Notes: generated by a model not told the origin, from the letters alone. DNA of 64,000 nt from Escherichia hormaechei_A (GCA_042434945.1 CP170191.1:4526001-4590000), one strand, 5' to 3'. Shown: positions 19,864-33,531, counted from the stretch's first letter. Numbers and translations are program-made.

Positions 19864-21453
19864 TTAATGGCGGAAGTGGCGCATGTCGGTGAAGAGCATC
19901 GCAATACCGTGCTCGTCGGCGGCGGCAATCACTTCGTCATCACGGATAGAACCGCCAGGCTGGATTACGCAGGTCACGCCCGCAGCGGCGGCGGCATCAA
20001 TACCGTCGCGGAACGGGAAGAACGCGTCAGAAGCCATCGAGGAACCTTTCACTTCCAGGCCTTCATCGGCCGCTTTAATACCGGCGATTTTTGCGGAGTA
20101 CACGCGGCTCATCTGGCCCGCGCCAATGCCGATAGTCATATTGTTTTTGGCATAGACGATAGCGTTGGATTTCACAAACTTCGCCACCTTCCAGCAGAAC
20201 AGCGCATCACGCAGTTCCTGTTCGCTCGGCTGACGTTTGGTCACCACGCGCAGTTCTTCCGCACCGACCATCCCCAGGTCACGATCCTGAACCAGCAGAC
20301 CGCCGTTCACGCGTTTGAAATCGAGGCCCGGAACACGCTCGCCCCACTGACCGCAGGTCAGAACGCGTACGTTCTGTTTGGCGGCGGTGATTTTCAGGGC
20401 TTCTTCGCTGGCGGACGGCGCAATAATCACTTCGACAAACTGACGAGAAATGATGGCCTGTGCGGTTTCCGCATCCAGCTCGCGGTTAAAGGCAATGATG
20501 CCGCCGAATGCGGAGGTTGGGTCGGTTTTGTACGCGCGATCGTAAGCATCAAGAATGGAATTGCCGATAGCCACGCCGCAAGGGTTGGCGTGCTTCACAA
20601 TCACACATGCCGGCTCGGCGAACTCTTTCACGCACTCCAGCGCCGCATCGGTATCGGCGATGTTGTTATAAGAGAGGGCTTTACCCTGAACCTGGGTTGC
20701 GGTAGCAACGGAGGCTTCTTTCACATTCTCTTCTATATAGAAGGCAGCCTGCTGGTGGCTGTTCTCGCCGTAACGCATATCCAGCTTCTTAATGAAGTTC
20801 AGGTTCAGCGTGCGTGGGAAGCGACCGGCGGCTTCTTTGCTTTCACCGTGGTAAGCCGGAACCATGCTGCCGAAGTAGTTGGCAATCATGCTGTCGTAGG
20901 CGGCAGTGTGTTCGAAGGCTTTGATGGCGAGGTCGAAACGGGTTGCAAGCGTCAGCGATCCTTCGTTGTCATCCATCTCTTTAATAATGGCGTCATAGTC
21001 GCTGCTCTTCACCACGATTGCGACATCTTTATGGTTCTTGGCGGCGGAGCGCACCATCGTTGGGCCGCCGATATCGATGTTCTCAACCGCATCTTCCAGC
21101 GAGCAACCTTCACGGGCCACGGTCTGGGCGAACGGATACAGGTTAACAACCACCATATCGATAGGCTGGATCTGATGTTCTTCCATAATGGCATCGTCCT
21201 GGCCGCGACGGCCCAGAATGCCACCATGTACTTTCGGATGCAGGGTCTTCACGCGTCCATCCATCATCTCCGGGAAACCGGTGTAATCGGAAACTTCGGT
21301 TACCGGCAGACCTTTTTCTGCTAACAGACGGGCAGTGCCCCCTGTAGACAGCAGCTCCACACCGCGTGCGGAAAGTGCCTGGGCGAATTCGACGATACCG
21401 GCTTTGTCAGAAACACTGAGCAGAGCGCGGCGGACTGGACGACGTTGTTGCAT
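19864..21453 (-). CDS. purH: Bifunctional AICAR transformylase / IMP cyclohydrolase
   Basis: 529 residues, the E. coli length. The N-terminal MGS-like cyclohydrolase domain (about 1-195) closes FAICAR to IMP. The C-terminal transformylase domain formylates AICAR with 10-formyl-THF and contains the catalytic KHANPCG motif near residue 266. These are the last two steps of IMP synthesis. First gene of purHD, transcribed away from the rrn operon, with a PurR operator about 110 bases upstream of the start. Confidence 0.97.
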
Positions 21454-21485
21454 GGTAAATCCCCTGGATTTGACTATTACAGAGA

Positions 21486-21523
21486 GCGTTAGCTGAATTT
21501 TTCGCGAAAAACTCAGCTAACGC
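21486..21523 (-). promoter_or_regulatory. Long inverted repeat in the purH leader
   Basis: Arms GCGTTAGCTGA and TCAGCTAACGC make a perfect 11-bp stem enclosing a smaller TTTTTCGCGAAAAA palindrome. It lies between the PurR box and the purH start, so it would form in the 5' untranslated RNA. A further hairpin CCCCTAACGGGG follows directly. Confidence 0.6.
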
Positions 21524-21560
21524 CCCTAACGGGGCATCCTTATTTTTCGCCCGCATTGTA

Positions 21561-21576
21561 ACGAAAACGTTTGCGC
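21561..21576 (-). promoter_or_regulatory. PurR operator of purHD
   Basis: On the minus strand it reads GCGCAAACGTTTTCGT, which differs from the PurR consensus ACGCAAACGTTTTCGT only in the first base. The purine repressor is expected to bind here with hypoxanthine or guanine. Confidence 0.9.
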
Positions 21577-21747
21577 AACGCTCGCGAATTTTTCTCTTTC
21601 AATGGTGATCACAATTTTGACAGTGGTTACCGTGGGAAAAATACAGAAATTACATTGATGATTGTGGATAACTCTGTGCGTAAAAAGGTATAAAGCGGGG
21701 TTTTGCTGGGGAATGCAGCAGTCAGTTATTTTTCTGCAATTTTTCTA

Positions 21748-21885
21748 TTGCGGCCTGCGGAGAACTCCCTATAATGCGCCTCCATCGACACGGCGGATGT
21801 GAATCACTTCACACAAACAGCCGGTTCGGTTGAAGAGAAAAATCCTGAAATTCAGGGTTGACTCTGAAAGAGGAAAGCGTAATAT
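21748..21885 (+). promoter_or_regulatory. Tandem rrn promoters P1 and P2
   Basis: P1 has -35 TTGCGG (21748-21753), a 16-base spacer, -10 TATAAT (21770-21775) and a GC-rich GCGCC discriminator, typical of stringently and growth-rate controlled rRNA promoters. P2 has TTGACT (21858-21863), a 16-base spacer and TAATAT (21880-21885). AT-rich sequence upstream of P1 suits an UP element and Fis sites. Confidence 0.9.
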
Positions 21886-21925
21886 ACGCCACCTCGCGAC
21901 AGTGAGCTGAAAGCCGCGTCGCAAC

Positions 21926-21937
21926 TGCTCTTTAACA
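21926..21937 (+). promoter_or_regulatory. rrn leader boxA antitermination site
   Basis: TGCTCTTTAACA matches the boxA consensus recognised by the NusB/S10 antitermination complex. A second boxA-like TGCTCTTTAAAA lies at 23826-23837 in the 16S-23S spacer. Confidence 0.9.
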
Positions 21938-22069
21938 ATTTATCAGACAATCTGTGTGGGCACTCGAAGATACGGATTCTTAACGTCGCAAGACGAAAAA
22001 TGAATACCAAGTCTCAAGAGTGAACACGTAATTCATTACGAAGTTTAATTCTTTGAGCATCAAACTTTT

Positions 22070-23611
<1,542 letters not shown>

Positions 23612-23696
23612 CCTTAAAGAAGCGTTCTTTGCAGTGCTCACACAGATTGTCTGATAGAAAGTGAAAAGCAAGGCGTCTTGCGAAGCAGACTGATAC

Positions 23697-23772
23697 GTCC
23701 CCTTCGTCTAGAGGCCCAGGACACCGCCCTTTCACGGCGGTAACAGGGGTTCGAATCCCCTAGGGGACGCCA
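23697..23772 (+). tRNA. gltV: tRNA-Glu (anticodon TTC)
   Basis: 76 bases starting GTCCCCTTCG and ending in encoded CCA. The acceptor stem GTCCCCT/AGGGGAC closes. The anticodon stem-loop CCGCC-CTTTCAC-GGCGG places TTC at positions 34-36, and the T loop GGTTCGAATCC is standard. A single spacer tRNA-Glu is what K-12 rrnE carries (gltV). Confidence 0.98.
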
Positions 23773-23945
23773 CTTGCTGGTTTGTGAGTGAAAGTCACTC
23801 ATCTTCGGGTGATGTTTGAGATATTTGCTCTTTAAAAATCTGGATCAAGCTGAAAATTGAAACACTGAACAACGAAAGTTGTTCGTGAGTCTCTCAAATT
23901 TTCGCAACACGATGATGAATCGTAAGAAACATCTTCGGGTTGTGA

Positions 23946-26849
<2,904 letters not shown>

Positions 26850-26914
26850 ACAACGCCAAAGGTGTTTTGGCGAAGAGACAGACACGATTTTCAGCTTAGA
26901 TTCAGAGTCCGAAG

Positions 26915-27022
26915 GATTTTGCGCTGAGACAAGGCGGCAAACGAAGGAAAGGAAGGAGCATACTGAGGTATGTGACTGACTTTACGAGAGCAGCCAACGC
27001 AGTATCAGTGCGAAAGACACAG
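26915..27022. repeat. ERIC/IRU-like element in the 23S-5S spacer
   Basis: Segments GAGACAAGGCGGCAAACGA, GGAGC(A)TAC, TATGTGACTGAC and GAGCAGCCAACGCAG occur in the order of the enterobacterial repetitive intergenic consensus. The outer ends TTTGCGCTGAGAC and GTATCAGTGCGAAA are imperfect inverted repeats, so the RNA folds into one long hairpin. It lengthens the 23S-5S spacer to 190 bases, about 100 more than the rrnB-type spacer I recall. Confidence 0.75.
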
Positions 27023-27039
27023 GACAGAGCACAAGAATT

Positions 27040-27159
27040 TGCCTGGCGGCTTTAGCGCGGTGGTCCCACCTGACCCCATGCCGAACTCAGAAGTGAAACG
27101 CCGTAGCGCCGATGGTAGTGTGGGGTCTCCCCATGTGAGAGTAGGGAACTGCCAGGCAT
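27040..27159 (+). rRNA. rrfE: 5S ribosomal RNA
   Basis: 120 bases from TGCCTGGCGGC to CTGCCAGGCAT. The terminal helix closes perfectly and the internal loops read as in E. coli 5S (CCCACCTGACCCCATGCCGA). Confidence 0.97.
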
Positions 27160-27170
27160 CAATTAAGAAG

Positions 27171-27200
27171 AACCCCGTACCGTAAGGTGCGGGGTTTTTT
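27171..27200 (+). terminator. rrn operon intrinsic terminator
   Basis: Stem AACCCCGTACC / GGTGCGGGGTT with a GTAA tetraloop, one G-U pair and six T residues, 12 bases after the 5S RNA. Confidence 0.93.
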
Positions 27201-27324
27201 GCTTTGCACGTTCTGAAAAGTCGGGTGGTGGCCCAGCCTTACCCGCCCTAAATGCTTTTCCTCCTTGAAACTTTCTCACCTTCAACATGCAGGCTCGACA
27301 TTGGCAAATTTTCTGGTTATCTTC

Positions 27325-27356
27325 AGCTATCTGGATGTCTAAACGTATAAGCGTAT
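27325..27356 (+). promoter_or_regulatory. MetJ operator upstream of metA (four met boxes)
   Basis: Four contiguous 8-base units AGCTATCT, GGATGTCT, AAACGTAT and AAGCGTAT match the met box AGACGTCT at 5, 6, 6 and 5 positions. MetJ with S-adenosylmethionine binds such tandem arrays and represses metA. The array ends 19 bases before the metA start. Confidence 0.85.
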
Positions 27357-27375
27357 GTAGTGAGGTAATCAGGTT

Positions 27376-28305
27376 ATGCCGATTCGTGTGCCGGACGAGC
27401 TACCCGCCGTCAATTTCTTGCGTGAAGAAAACGTCTTTGTGATGACAACTTCTCGTGCGTCTGGTCAGGAAATTCGTCCACTTAAGGTTCTGATCCTTAA
27501 CCTGATGCCGAAGAAGATTGAAACTGAAAATCAGTTTCTGCGCCTGCTTTCAAACTCACCTTTGCAGGTCGATATTCAGCTGTTGCGCATCGATTCCCGT
27601 GAATCGCGCAACACGCCCGCAGAGCATCTGAACAACTTCTACTGTAACTTTGAAGATATTCAGGATCAGAACTTTGACGGTTTGATTGTAACTGGTGCGC
27701 CGCTGGGCCTGGTGGAGTTTAATGATGTCGCTTACTGGCCGCAGATCAAACAGGTGCTGGAGTGGTCGAAAGATCACGTCACCTCGACGCTGTTTGTCTG
27801 CTGGGCGGTACAGGCCGCGCTCAATATCCTCTACGGCATTCCTAAGCAAACTCGCACCGACAAACTCTCTGGCGTTTACGAGCATCATATTCTCCATCCT
27901 CATGCGCTTCTGACGCGTGGCTTTGATGATTCATTCCTGGCACCGCATTCGCGCTATGCTGACTTTCCGGCAGCGTTGATTCGTGATTACACCGATCTGG
28001 AAATTCTGGCAGAGACGGAAGAAGGGGATGCATATCTGTTTGCCAGTAAAGATAAGCGCATTGCCTTTGTGACGGGCCATCCCGAATATGATGCGCAAAC
28101 GCTGGCGCAGGAATTTTTCCGCGATGTGGAAGCCGGACTAGACCCGGATGTACCGTATAACTATTTCCCGCACAATGATCCGCAAAATACACCGCGAGCG
28201 AGCTGGCGTAGTCACGGTAATTTACTGTTTACCAACTGGCTCAACTATTACGTCTACCAGATCACGCCATACGATCTACGGCACATGAATCCAACGCTGG
28301 ATTAA
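27376..28305 (+). CDS. metA: Homoserine O-succinyltransferase
   Basis: 309 residues, the E. coli length. It transfers succinyl from succinyl-CoA to homoserine, the first committed step of methionine synthesis. The catalytic cysteine is C142 in FVCWAVQAAL, and the H235/E237 pair is in TGHPEYD, as in the characterised enzyme. The GAPLG loop (108-111) forms the oxyanion region. Preceded by MetJ boxes and followed by an intrinsic terminator. K-12 has yjaA and yjaB between rrnE and metA; here metA follows the rrn terminator directly. Confidence 0.97.
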   Translation: MPIRVPDELPAVNFLREENVFVMTTSRASGQEIRPLKVLILNLMPKKIETENQFLRLLSNSPLQVDIQLLRIDSRESRNTPAEHLNNFYCNFEDIQDQNFDGLIVTGAPLGLVEFNDVAYWPQIKQVLEWSKDHVTSTLFVCWAVQAALNILYGIPKQTRTDKLSGVYEHHILHPHALLTRGFDDSFLAPHSRYADFPAALIRDYTDLEILAETEEGDAYLFASKDKRIAFVTGHPEYDAQTLAQEFFRDVEAGLDPDVPYNYFPHNDPQNTPRASWRSHGNLLFTNWLNYYVYQITPYDLRHMNPTLD

Positions 28306-28349
28306 TCTTCTGTGATAGTCGATCGTTAAGCGATTCAGCACCTTACCTC

Positions 28350-28372
28350 AGGCACCTTCGGGTGCCTTTTTT
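28350..28372 (+). terminator. Intrinsic terminator of metA
   Basis: GGCACC TTCG GGTGCC stem with UUCG-type tetraloop followed by six T residues. Confidence 0.95.
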
Positions 28373-28452
28373 ATTTCCGAAACGTACCTCAGCAGGTGAA
28401 TAAATTTTATTCATATTGTTATCAACAAGTTATCAAGTATTTTTAATTAAAA

Positions 28453-28520
28453 TGGAAATTGTTTTTGATTTTGCATTTTAAATGAGTAGTCTTAGTTGTG
28501 CTGAACGAAAAGCGCACAAC
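28453..28520 (+). promoter_or_regulatory. aceBAK promoter region with IclR site and leader hairpin
   Basis: TGGAAATTG at 28453 begins the AT-rich stretch bound by IclR in E. coli and matches the left half of the IclR consensus. A leader inverted repeat GTTGTGC (28495-28501) / GCACAAC (28514-28520) follows. The region resembles the K-12 ace promoter as recalled. Confidence 0.7.
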
Positions 28521-28573
28521 GATCCTTCGTTCACAGTGGGGAAGTTTTCGGATCCATGACGAGGAGCTGCACG

Positions 28574-30175
28574 ATGACTGAACAGGCAACAACAACCGAT
28601 GAACTGGCTTTCACAAGGCCGTATGGCGAGCAGGAGAAGCAAATTCTTACTGCCGAAGCGGTAGAATTTCTGACTGAGCTGGTGACGCATTTTACGCCAC
28701 AACGCAATAAACTTCTGGCAGCGCGCATTCAGCAGCAGCAAGATATTGATAACGGAACGTTGCCTGATTTTATTTCGGAAACAGCTTCCATTCGCGATGC
28801 TGATTGGAAAATTCGCGGGATTCCTGCGGACTTAGAAGACCGCCGCGTAGAGATAACTGGCCCGGTAGAGCGCAAGATGGTGATCAACGCGCTCAACGCC
28901 AATGTGAAAGTCTTTATGGCCGATTTCGAAGATTCACTGGCACCAGACTGGAACAAAGTGATCGACGGGCAAATTAACCTGCGTGATGCGGTTAACGGCA
29001 CCATCAGTTACACTAATGAAGCAGGCAAAATTTACCAGCTCAAGCCCAATCCAGCGGTTTTGATTTGTCGGGTACGCGGTCTGCACTTGCCGGAAAAACA
29101 TGTCACCTGGCGTGGTGAGGCAATCCCCGGCAGCCTGTTTGATTTTGCGCTCTATTTCTTCCACAACTATCAGGCACTGTTGGCAAAGGGCAGTGGTCCC
29201 TATTTCTATCTGCCGAAAACCCAGTCCTGGCAGGAAGCGGCCTGGTGGAGCGAAGTCTTCAGCTATGCAGAAGATCGCTTTAATCTGCCGCGCGGCACCA
29301 TCAAGGCGACGTTGCTGATTGAAACGCTGCCCGCCGTGTTCCAGATGGATGAAATCCTTCACGCGCTGCGTGACCATATTGTTGGTCTGAACTGCGGTCG
29401 TTGGGATTACATCTTCAGCTATATCAAAACGTTGAAAAACTATCCCGATCGCGTCCTGCCAGACAGACAGGCAGTGACGATGGATAAACCATTCCTGAAT
29501 GCTTACTCACGCCTGTTGATTAAAACCTGCCATAAACGCGGTGCTTTTGCGATGGGCGGCATGGCGGCGTTTATTCCGAGCAAAGATGAAGAGCACAATA
29601 ACCAGGTGCTCAACAAAGTAAAAGCGGATAAATCGCTGGAAGCCAATAACGGTCACGATGGCACATGGATCGCTCACCCAGGCCTTGCGGACACGGCAAT
29701 GGCGGTATTCAACGACATTCTCGGCTCCCGTAAAAATCAGCTTGAAGTGATGCGCGAACAAGACGCGCCGATTACTGCCGATCAGCTGCTGGCACCTTGT
29801 GATGGTGAACGCACCGAAGAAGGTATGCGCGCCAACATTCGCGTGGCTGTGCAGTACATCGAAGCGTGGATCTCTGGCAACGGCTGTGTGCCGATTTATG
29901 GCCTGATGGAAGATGCGGCGACGGCTGAAATTTCCCGTACCTCGATCTGGCAGTGGATCCATCATCAAAAAACGTTGAGCAATGGCAAACCGGTGACCAA
30001 AGCCTTGTTCCGCCAGATGCTGGGCGAAGAGATGAAAGTCATTGCCAGCGAACTGGGCGAAGAACGTTTCTCCCAGGGGCGTTTTGACGATGCCGCACGC
30101 TTGATGGAACAGATCACCACTTCCGATGAGTTAATTGATTTCCTGACCCTGCCAGGCTACCGCCTGTTAGCGTAA
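28574..30175 (+). CDS. aceB: Malate synthase A
   Basis: 533 residues from the ATG at 28574, with GAGGAG seven bases upstream; an in-frame ATG six codons earlier precedes that ribosome site and is rejected. It condenses glyoxylate with acetyl-CoA to malate in the glyoxylate bypass. The MADFEDSLAPDW segment carries the Mg-binding glutamate and aspartate, and NGHDGTWIAHPG is the family signature. First gene of aceBAK, repressed by IclR. Apparently identical to the E. coli enzyme as recalled. Confidence 0.97.
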   Translation: MTEQATTTDELAFTRPYGEQEKQILTAEAVEFLTELVTHFTPQRNKLLAARIQQQQDIDNGTLPDFISETASIRDADWKIRGIPADLEDRRVEITGPVERKMVINALNANVKVFMADFEDSLAPDWNKVIDGQINLRDAVNGTISYTNEAGKIYQLKPNPAVLICRVRGLHLPEKHVTWRGEAIPGSLFDFALYFFHNYQALLAKGSGPYFYLPKTQSWQEAAWWSEVFSYAEDRFNLPRGTIKATLLIETLPAVFQMDEILHALRDHIVGLNCGRWDYIFSYIKTLKNYPDRVLPDRQAVTMDKPFLNAYSRLLIKTCHKRGAFAMGGMAAFIPSKDEEHNNQVLNKVKADKSLEANNGHDGTWIAHPGLADTAMAVFNDILGSRKNQLEVMREQDAPITADQLLAPCDGERTEEGMRANIRVAVQYIEAWISGNGCVPIYGLMEDAATAEISRTSIWQWIHHQKTLSNGKPVTKALFRQMLGEEMKVIASELGEERFSQGRFDDAARLMEQITTSDELIDFLTLPGYRLLA

Positions 30176-30204
30176 ACCACCACATAACTATGGAGCATCT
30201 GCAC

Positions 30205-31518
30205 ATGAAAACCCGTACACAACAAATTGAAGAATTACAGAAAGAGTGGACTCAACCGCGTTGGGAAGGCATTACTCGCCCATACAGCGCGGAAGATGTG
30301 GTGAAATTACGCGGTTCAGTCAATCCTGAATGCACCCTGGCGCAACTGGGCGCGGCGAAAATGTGGCGTCTGCTGCATGGCGAGTCGAAAAAAGGCTACA
30401 TCAACAGCCTCGGTGCACTGACTGGCGGTCAGGCGCTGCAACAGGCGAAAGCGGGTATTGAAGCAGTCTATCTGTCGGGATGGCAGGTAGCGGCGGACGC
30501 TAACCTGGCGGCCAGCATGTATCCGGATCAGTCGCTCTATCCGGCAAACTCGGTGCCAGCTGTGGTGGAGCGGATCAACAACACCTTCCGTCGTGCCGAT
30601 CAGATCCAATGGTCCGCAGGCATTGAGCCGGGCGATCCGCGCTATGTCGATTACTTCCTGCCGATCGTTGCCGATGCGGAAGCCGGTTTTGGCGGTGTCC
30701 TGAATGCCTTTGAACTGATGAAAGCGATGATTGAAGCCGGTGCAGCGGCAGTTCACTTCGAAGATCAGCTGGCGTCAGTGAAGAAATGCGGTCACATGGG
30801 CGGCAAAGTTTTGGTGCCAACTCAGGAAGCTATTCAGAAACTGGTCGCGGCGCGTCTTGCAGCTGACGTGACGGGCGTTCCAACCCTGCTGGTTGCTCGT
30901 ACCGATGCCGATGCGGCGGATCTGATTACCTCCGATTGCGACCCGTATGACAGTGAATTTATTACTGGCGAGCGTACCAGTGAAGGCTTCTTCCGTACTC
31001 ATGCGGGCATTGAGCAAGCGATCAGCCGTGGCCTGGCGTATGCGCCATATGCTGACCTGGTCTGGTGTGAAACCTCCACGCCGGATCTGGAACTGGCGCG
31101 TCGCTTTGCACAAGCTATCCACGCGAAATATCCGGGCAAACTGCTGGCTTATAACTGCTCGCCGTCGTTCAACTGGCAGAAAAACCTCGACGACAAAACT
31201 ATTGCCAGCTTCCAGCAGCAGCTGTCGGATATGGGCTACAAGTTCCAGTTCATCACCCTGGCAGGTATCCACAGCATGTGGTTCAACATGTTTGACCTGG
31301 CAAACGCCTATGCCCAGGGCGAGGGTATGAAGCACTACGTTGAGAAAGTGCAGCAGCCGGAATTTGCCGCCGCGAAAGATGGCTATACCTTCGTATCTCA
31401 CCAGCAGGAAGTGGGTACAGGTTACTTCGATAAAGTGACGACTATTATTCAGGGCGGTTACAGCGCTGACCGGCTCCACCGAAGAATCGCAGTTCTAAGC
31501 AACAACAACCGTTGCTGA
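30205..31518 (+). CDS. aceA: Isocitrate lyase with altered C-terminus
   Basis: 437 residues from the ATG at 30205 (GGAG 10 bases upstream). It splits isocitrate to glyoxylate and succinate. The catalytic motif KKCGHMGGK with C195 is intact and the body matches E. coli. The end differs: after TTIIQGG the expected tail (TSSVTALTGSTEESQF as recalled) is replaced by about 20 unrelated residues. The original tail codons ALTGSTEESQF with stop are still readable in another frame up to 31498. About 11 bases appear to be missing near 31456-31460. The tail lies at the subunit surface and helps swap between subunits, so activity may be reduced, but this is inference. Confidence 0.9.
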   Translation: MKTRTQQIEELQKEWTQPRWEGITRPYSAEDVVKLRGSVNPECTLAQLGAAKMWRLLHGESKKGYINSLGALTGGQALQQAKAGIEAVYLSGWQVAADANLAASMYPDQSLYPANSVPAVVERINNTFRRADQIQWSAGIEPGDPRYVDYFLPIVADAEAGFGGVLNAFELMKAMIEAGAAAVHFEDQLASVKKCGHMGGKVLVPTQEAIQKLVAARLAADVTGVPTLLVARTDADAADLITSDCDPYDSEFITGERTSEGFFRTHAGIEQAISRGLAYAPYADLVWCETSTPDLELARRFAQAIHAKYPGKLLAYNCSPSFNWQKNLDDKTIASFQQQLSDMGYKFQFITLAGIHSMWFNMFDLANAYAQGEGMKHYVEKVQQPEFAAAKDGYTFVSHQQEVGTGYFDKVTTIIQGGYSADRLHRRIAVLSNNNRC

Positions 31519-31520
31519 CT

Positions 31521-31753
31521 GTAGGCCGGATAAGGCGTTCACGCCGCATCCGGCAATCGGTGCACGATGCCTGATGCGACGCTTGCGCGTCTTATCATGC
31601 CTACAGCCGTTGCCGAACGTAGGCCGGATAAGGCGTTCACGCCGCATCCGGCAATCGGTGCACGATGCCTGATGCGACGCTTGCGCGTCTTATCATGCCT
31701 ACAACGTTGCCGAACGTAGGCCGGATAAGGCATTTACGCCGCATCCGGCAATT
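31521..31753. repeat. Tandem BIME/REP array between aceA and aceK
   Basis: A unit starting GTAGGCCGGATAAGGCG begins at 31521 and recurs at 31619 and 31716, so the period is 97-98 bases with about 2.4 copies. Each unit has two REP palindromes in opposite orientation (GCCGGAT...ATCCGGC and TGCCTGATGCGACG). In E. coli the ace intercistronic REPs stabilise the upstream mRNA and lower aceK expression. Confidence 0.95.
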
Positions 31754-31778
31754 CTCTGCTCCTGATGAGGGGCGCTAA

Positions 31779-33528
31779 ATGCCGCGTGGCCTGGAATTAC
31801 TGATTGCTCAAACCATTTTGCAAGGCTTCGACGCTCAGTATGGTCGATTCCTCGAAGTGACTTCCGGGGCGCAGCAGCGTTTCGACAGGCCGACTGGCAT
31901 GCTGTCCAGCAGGCGATGAAAAACCGTATCCATCTTTACGATCATCACGTTGGTCTGGTCGTGGAGCAACTGCGCTGCATTACTAACGGCCAAAGTACGG
32001 ACGCGGCATTTTTACTGCGCGTTAAAGAGCATTACACGCGGCTGTTGCCGGATTACCCGCGCTTCGAGATTGCGGAGAGCTTTTTTAACTCCGTGTACTG
32101 TCGGTTATTTGACCACCGCTCGCTTACTCCCGAGCGGCTTTTTATCTTAGCTCCCAGCCAGAGCGCCGTTTTCGTACTATTCCGCGCCCGCTGGCGAAAG
32201 ACTTTCACCCCGATCACGGCTGGGAATCTCTGCTGATGCGCGTTATCAGCGACCTGCCGCTGCGTCTGCGTTGGCAGAATAAAAGCCGTGACATTCATTA
32301 CATCATTCGCCATCTGACGGAAACGCTGGGGACAGACAACCTCGCGGAAAGTCATTTACAGGTGGCGAACGAACTGTTTTACCGCAATAAAGCCGCCTGG
32401 CTGGTGGGCAAACTGATCACGTCTTCCGGCACATTGCCCTTTTTGCTGCCGATCCACCAGACGGACGATGGCGAGTTATTTATTGATACCTGTCTGACGA
32501 CCACCGCCGAAGCGAGCATCGTCTTTGGCTTCGCGCGTTCTTATTTTATGGTTTACGCGCCGCTGCCCGCAGCGTTGGTCGAGTGGCTACGGGAAATTCT
32601 GCCGGGTAAAACCACCGCTGAATTGTATATGGCTATCGGCTGCCAGAAGCACGCCAAAACCGAAAGCTACCGCGAATATCTCGTTTATCTACAGGGCTGT
32701 AATGAGCAGTTCATTGAAGCGCCGGGTATTCGTGGAATGGTGATGTTGGTATTTACGCTGCCGGGCTTTGATCGGGTATTCAAAGTCATCAAAGACAGGT
32801 TCGCGCCGCAGAAAGAGATGTCTGCCGCTCACGTTCGTGCCTGCTATCAACTGGTGAAAGAGCACGACCGTGTGGGCCGAATGGCGGACACCCAGGAGTT
32901 TGAAAACTTTGTGCTGGAGAAGCGGCATATTTCCCCGGCATTAATGGAATTACTGCTCCAGGAAGCAGCGGAAAAAATCACCGATCTTGGTGAGCAGATT
33001 GTAATTCGCCATCTCTATATCGAGCGGCGGATGGTGCCGCTCAATATCTGGCTGGAACAAGTGGAAGGTCAGCAGTTGCGCGACGCCATTGAAGAATACG
33101 GTAACGCTATTCGCCAGCTTGCCGCTGCTAACATTTTTCCTGGCGACATGCTGTTTAAAAACTTCGGTGTCACCCGTCACGGGCGTGTGGTTTTTTATGA
33201 TTACGATGAAATTTGCTACATGACGGAAGTGAATTTCCGCGACATCCCGCCGCCGCGCTATCCGGAAGACGAACTTGCCAGCGAACCGTGGTACAGCGTC
33301 TCGCCGGGCGATGTTTTCCCGGAAGAGTTTCGCCACTGGCTATGCGCCGACCCGCGTATTGGTCCGCTGTTTGAAGAGATGCACGCCGACCTGTTCCGCG
33401 CCAGCTACTGGCGCGGGCTGCAAACGCGGATCAAAAATGGGCACGTGGAAGATGTCTATGCTTACCGCCGCAAGCAGCGGTTTTGCATCCGCTTTTCTCC
33501 CTCTCCCTGTGGGAGAGGGCCGGGGTGA
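31779..33528 (+). pseudogene. aceK: Isocitrate dehydrogenase kinase/phosphatase AceK, two frameshifts
   Basis: AceK phosphorylates and reactivates isocitrate dehydrogenase to divert carbon into the glyoxylate bypass. The sequence starts MPRGLELLIAQTILQGF and continues as E. coli AceK, but one base is missing near 31888 (TTCGAC where TTCGAACAG is expected). Another is missing near 32143-32148 (ATCTTAGC where ATCTTTAGC is expected). Three frames must be joined to recover the protein. The rest (32236 on) is intact, including the nucleotide-binding and kinase regions. The last ten residues are also changed because the frame runs into a GC-rich repeat at 33499. As read the gene encodes no full protein; sequencing error remains possible for the two single-base losses. 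Confidence 0.85.
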
Positions 33529-33531
33529 GGG
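33499..33531. repeat. GC-rich interspersed repeat, copy 2, at the aceK 3' end
   Basis: Shares CCCTCTCCCTGTGGGAGAGG and the following GGGTGAGGG block with the copy at 18521-18555. It supplies the final codons and stop of aceK, replacing the ending recalled for K-12, and also leads into iclR's 3' side. Confidence 0.85.

Noticed and set aside
19867..21324. A 485-codon plus-strand frame opposite purH
   Set aside because: Antisense shadow of purH with biased composition and no recognisable family.
31539..31733. Short frame with internally repeated peptide in the aceA-aceK gap
   Set aside because: It is simply translation of the tandem BIME repeat.
31521..31753. Possible CRISPR array because of the regular repeat period
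   Set aside because: Repeat units are about 97 bases with near-identical content throughout, have no unique spacers, and match REP/BIME sequences; no cas genes are nearby.
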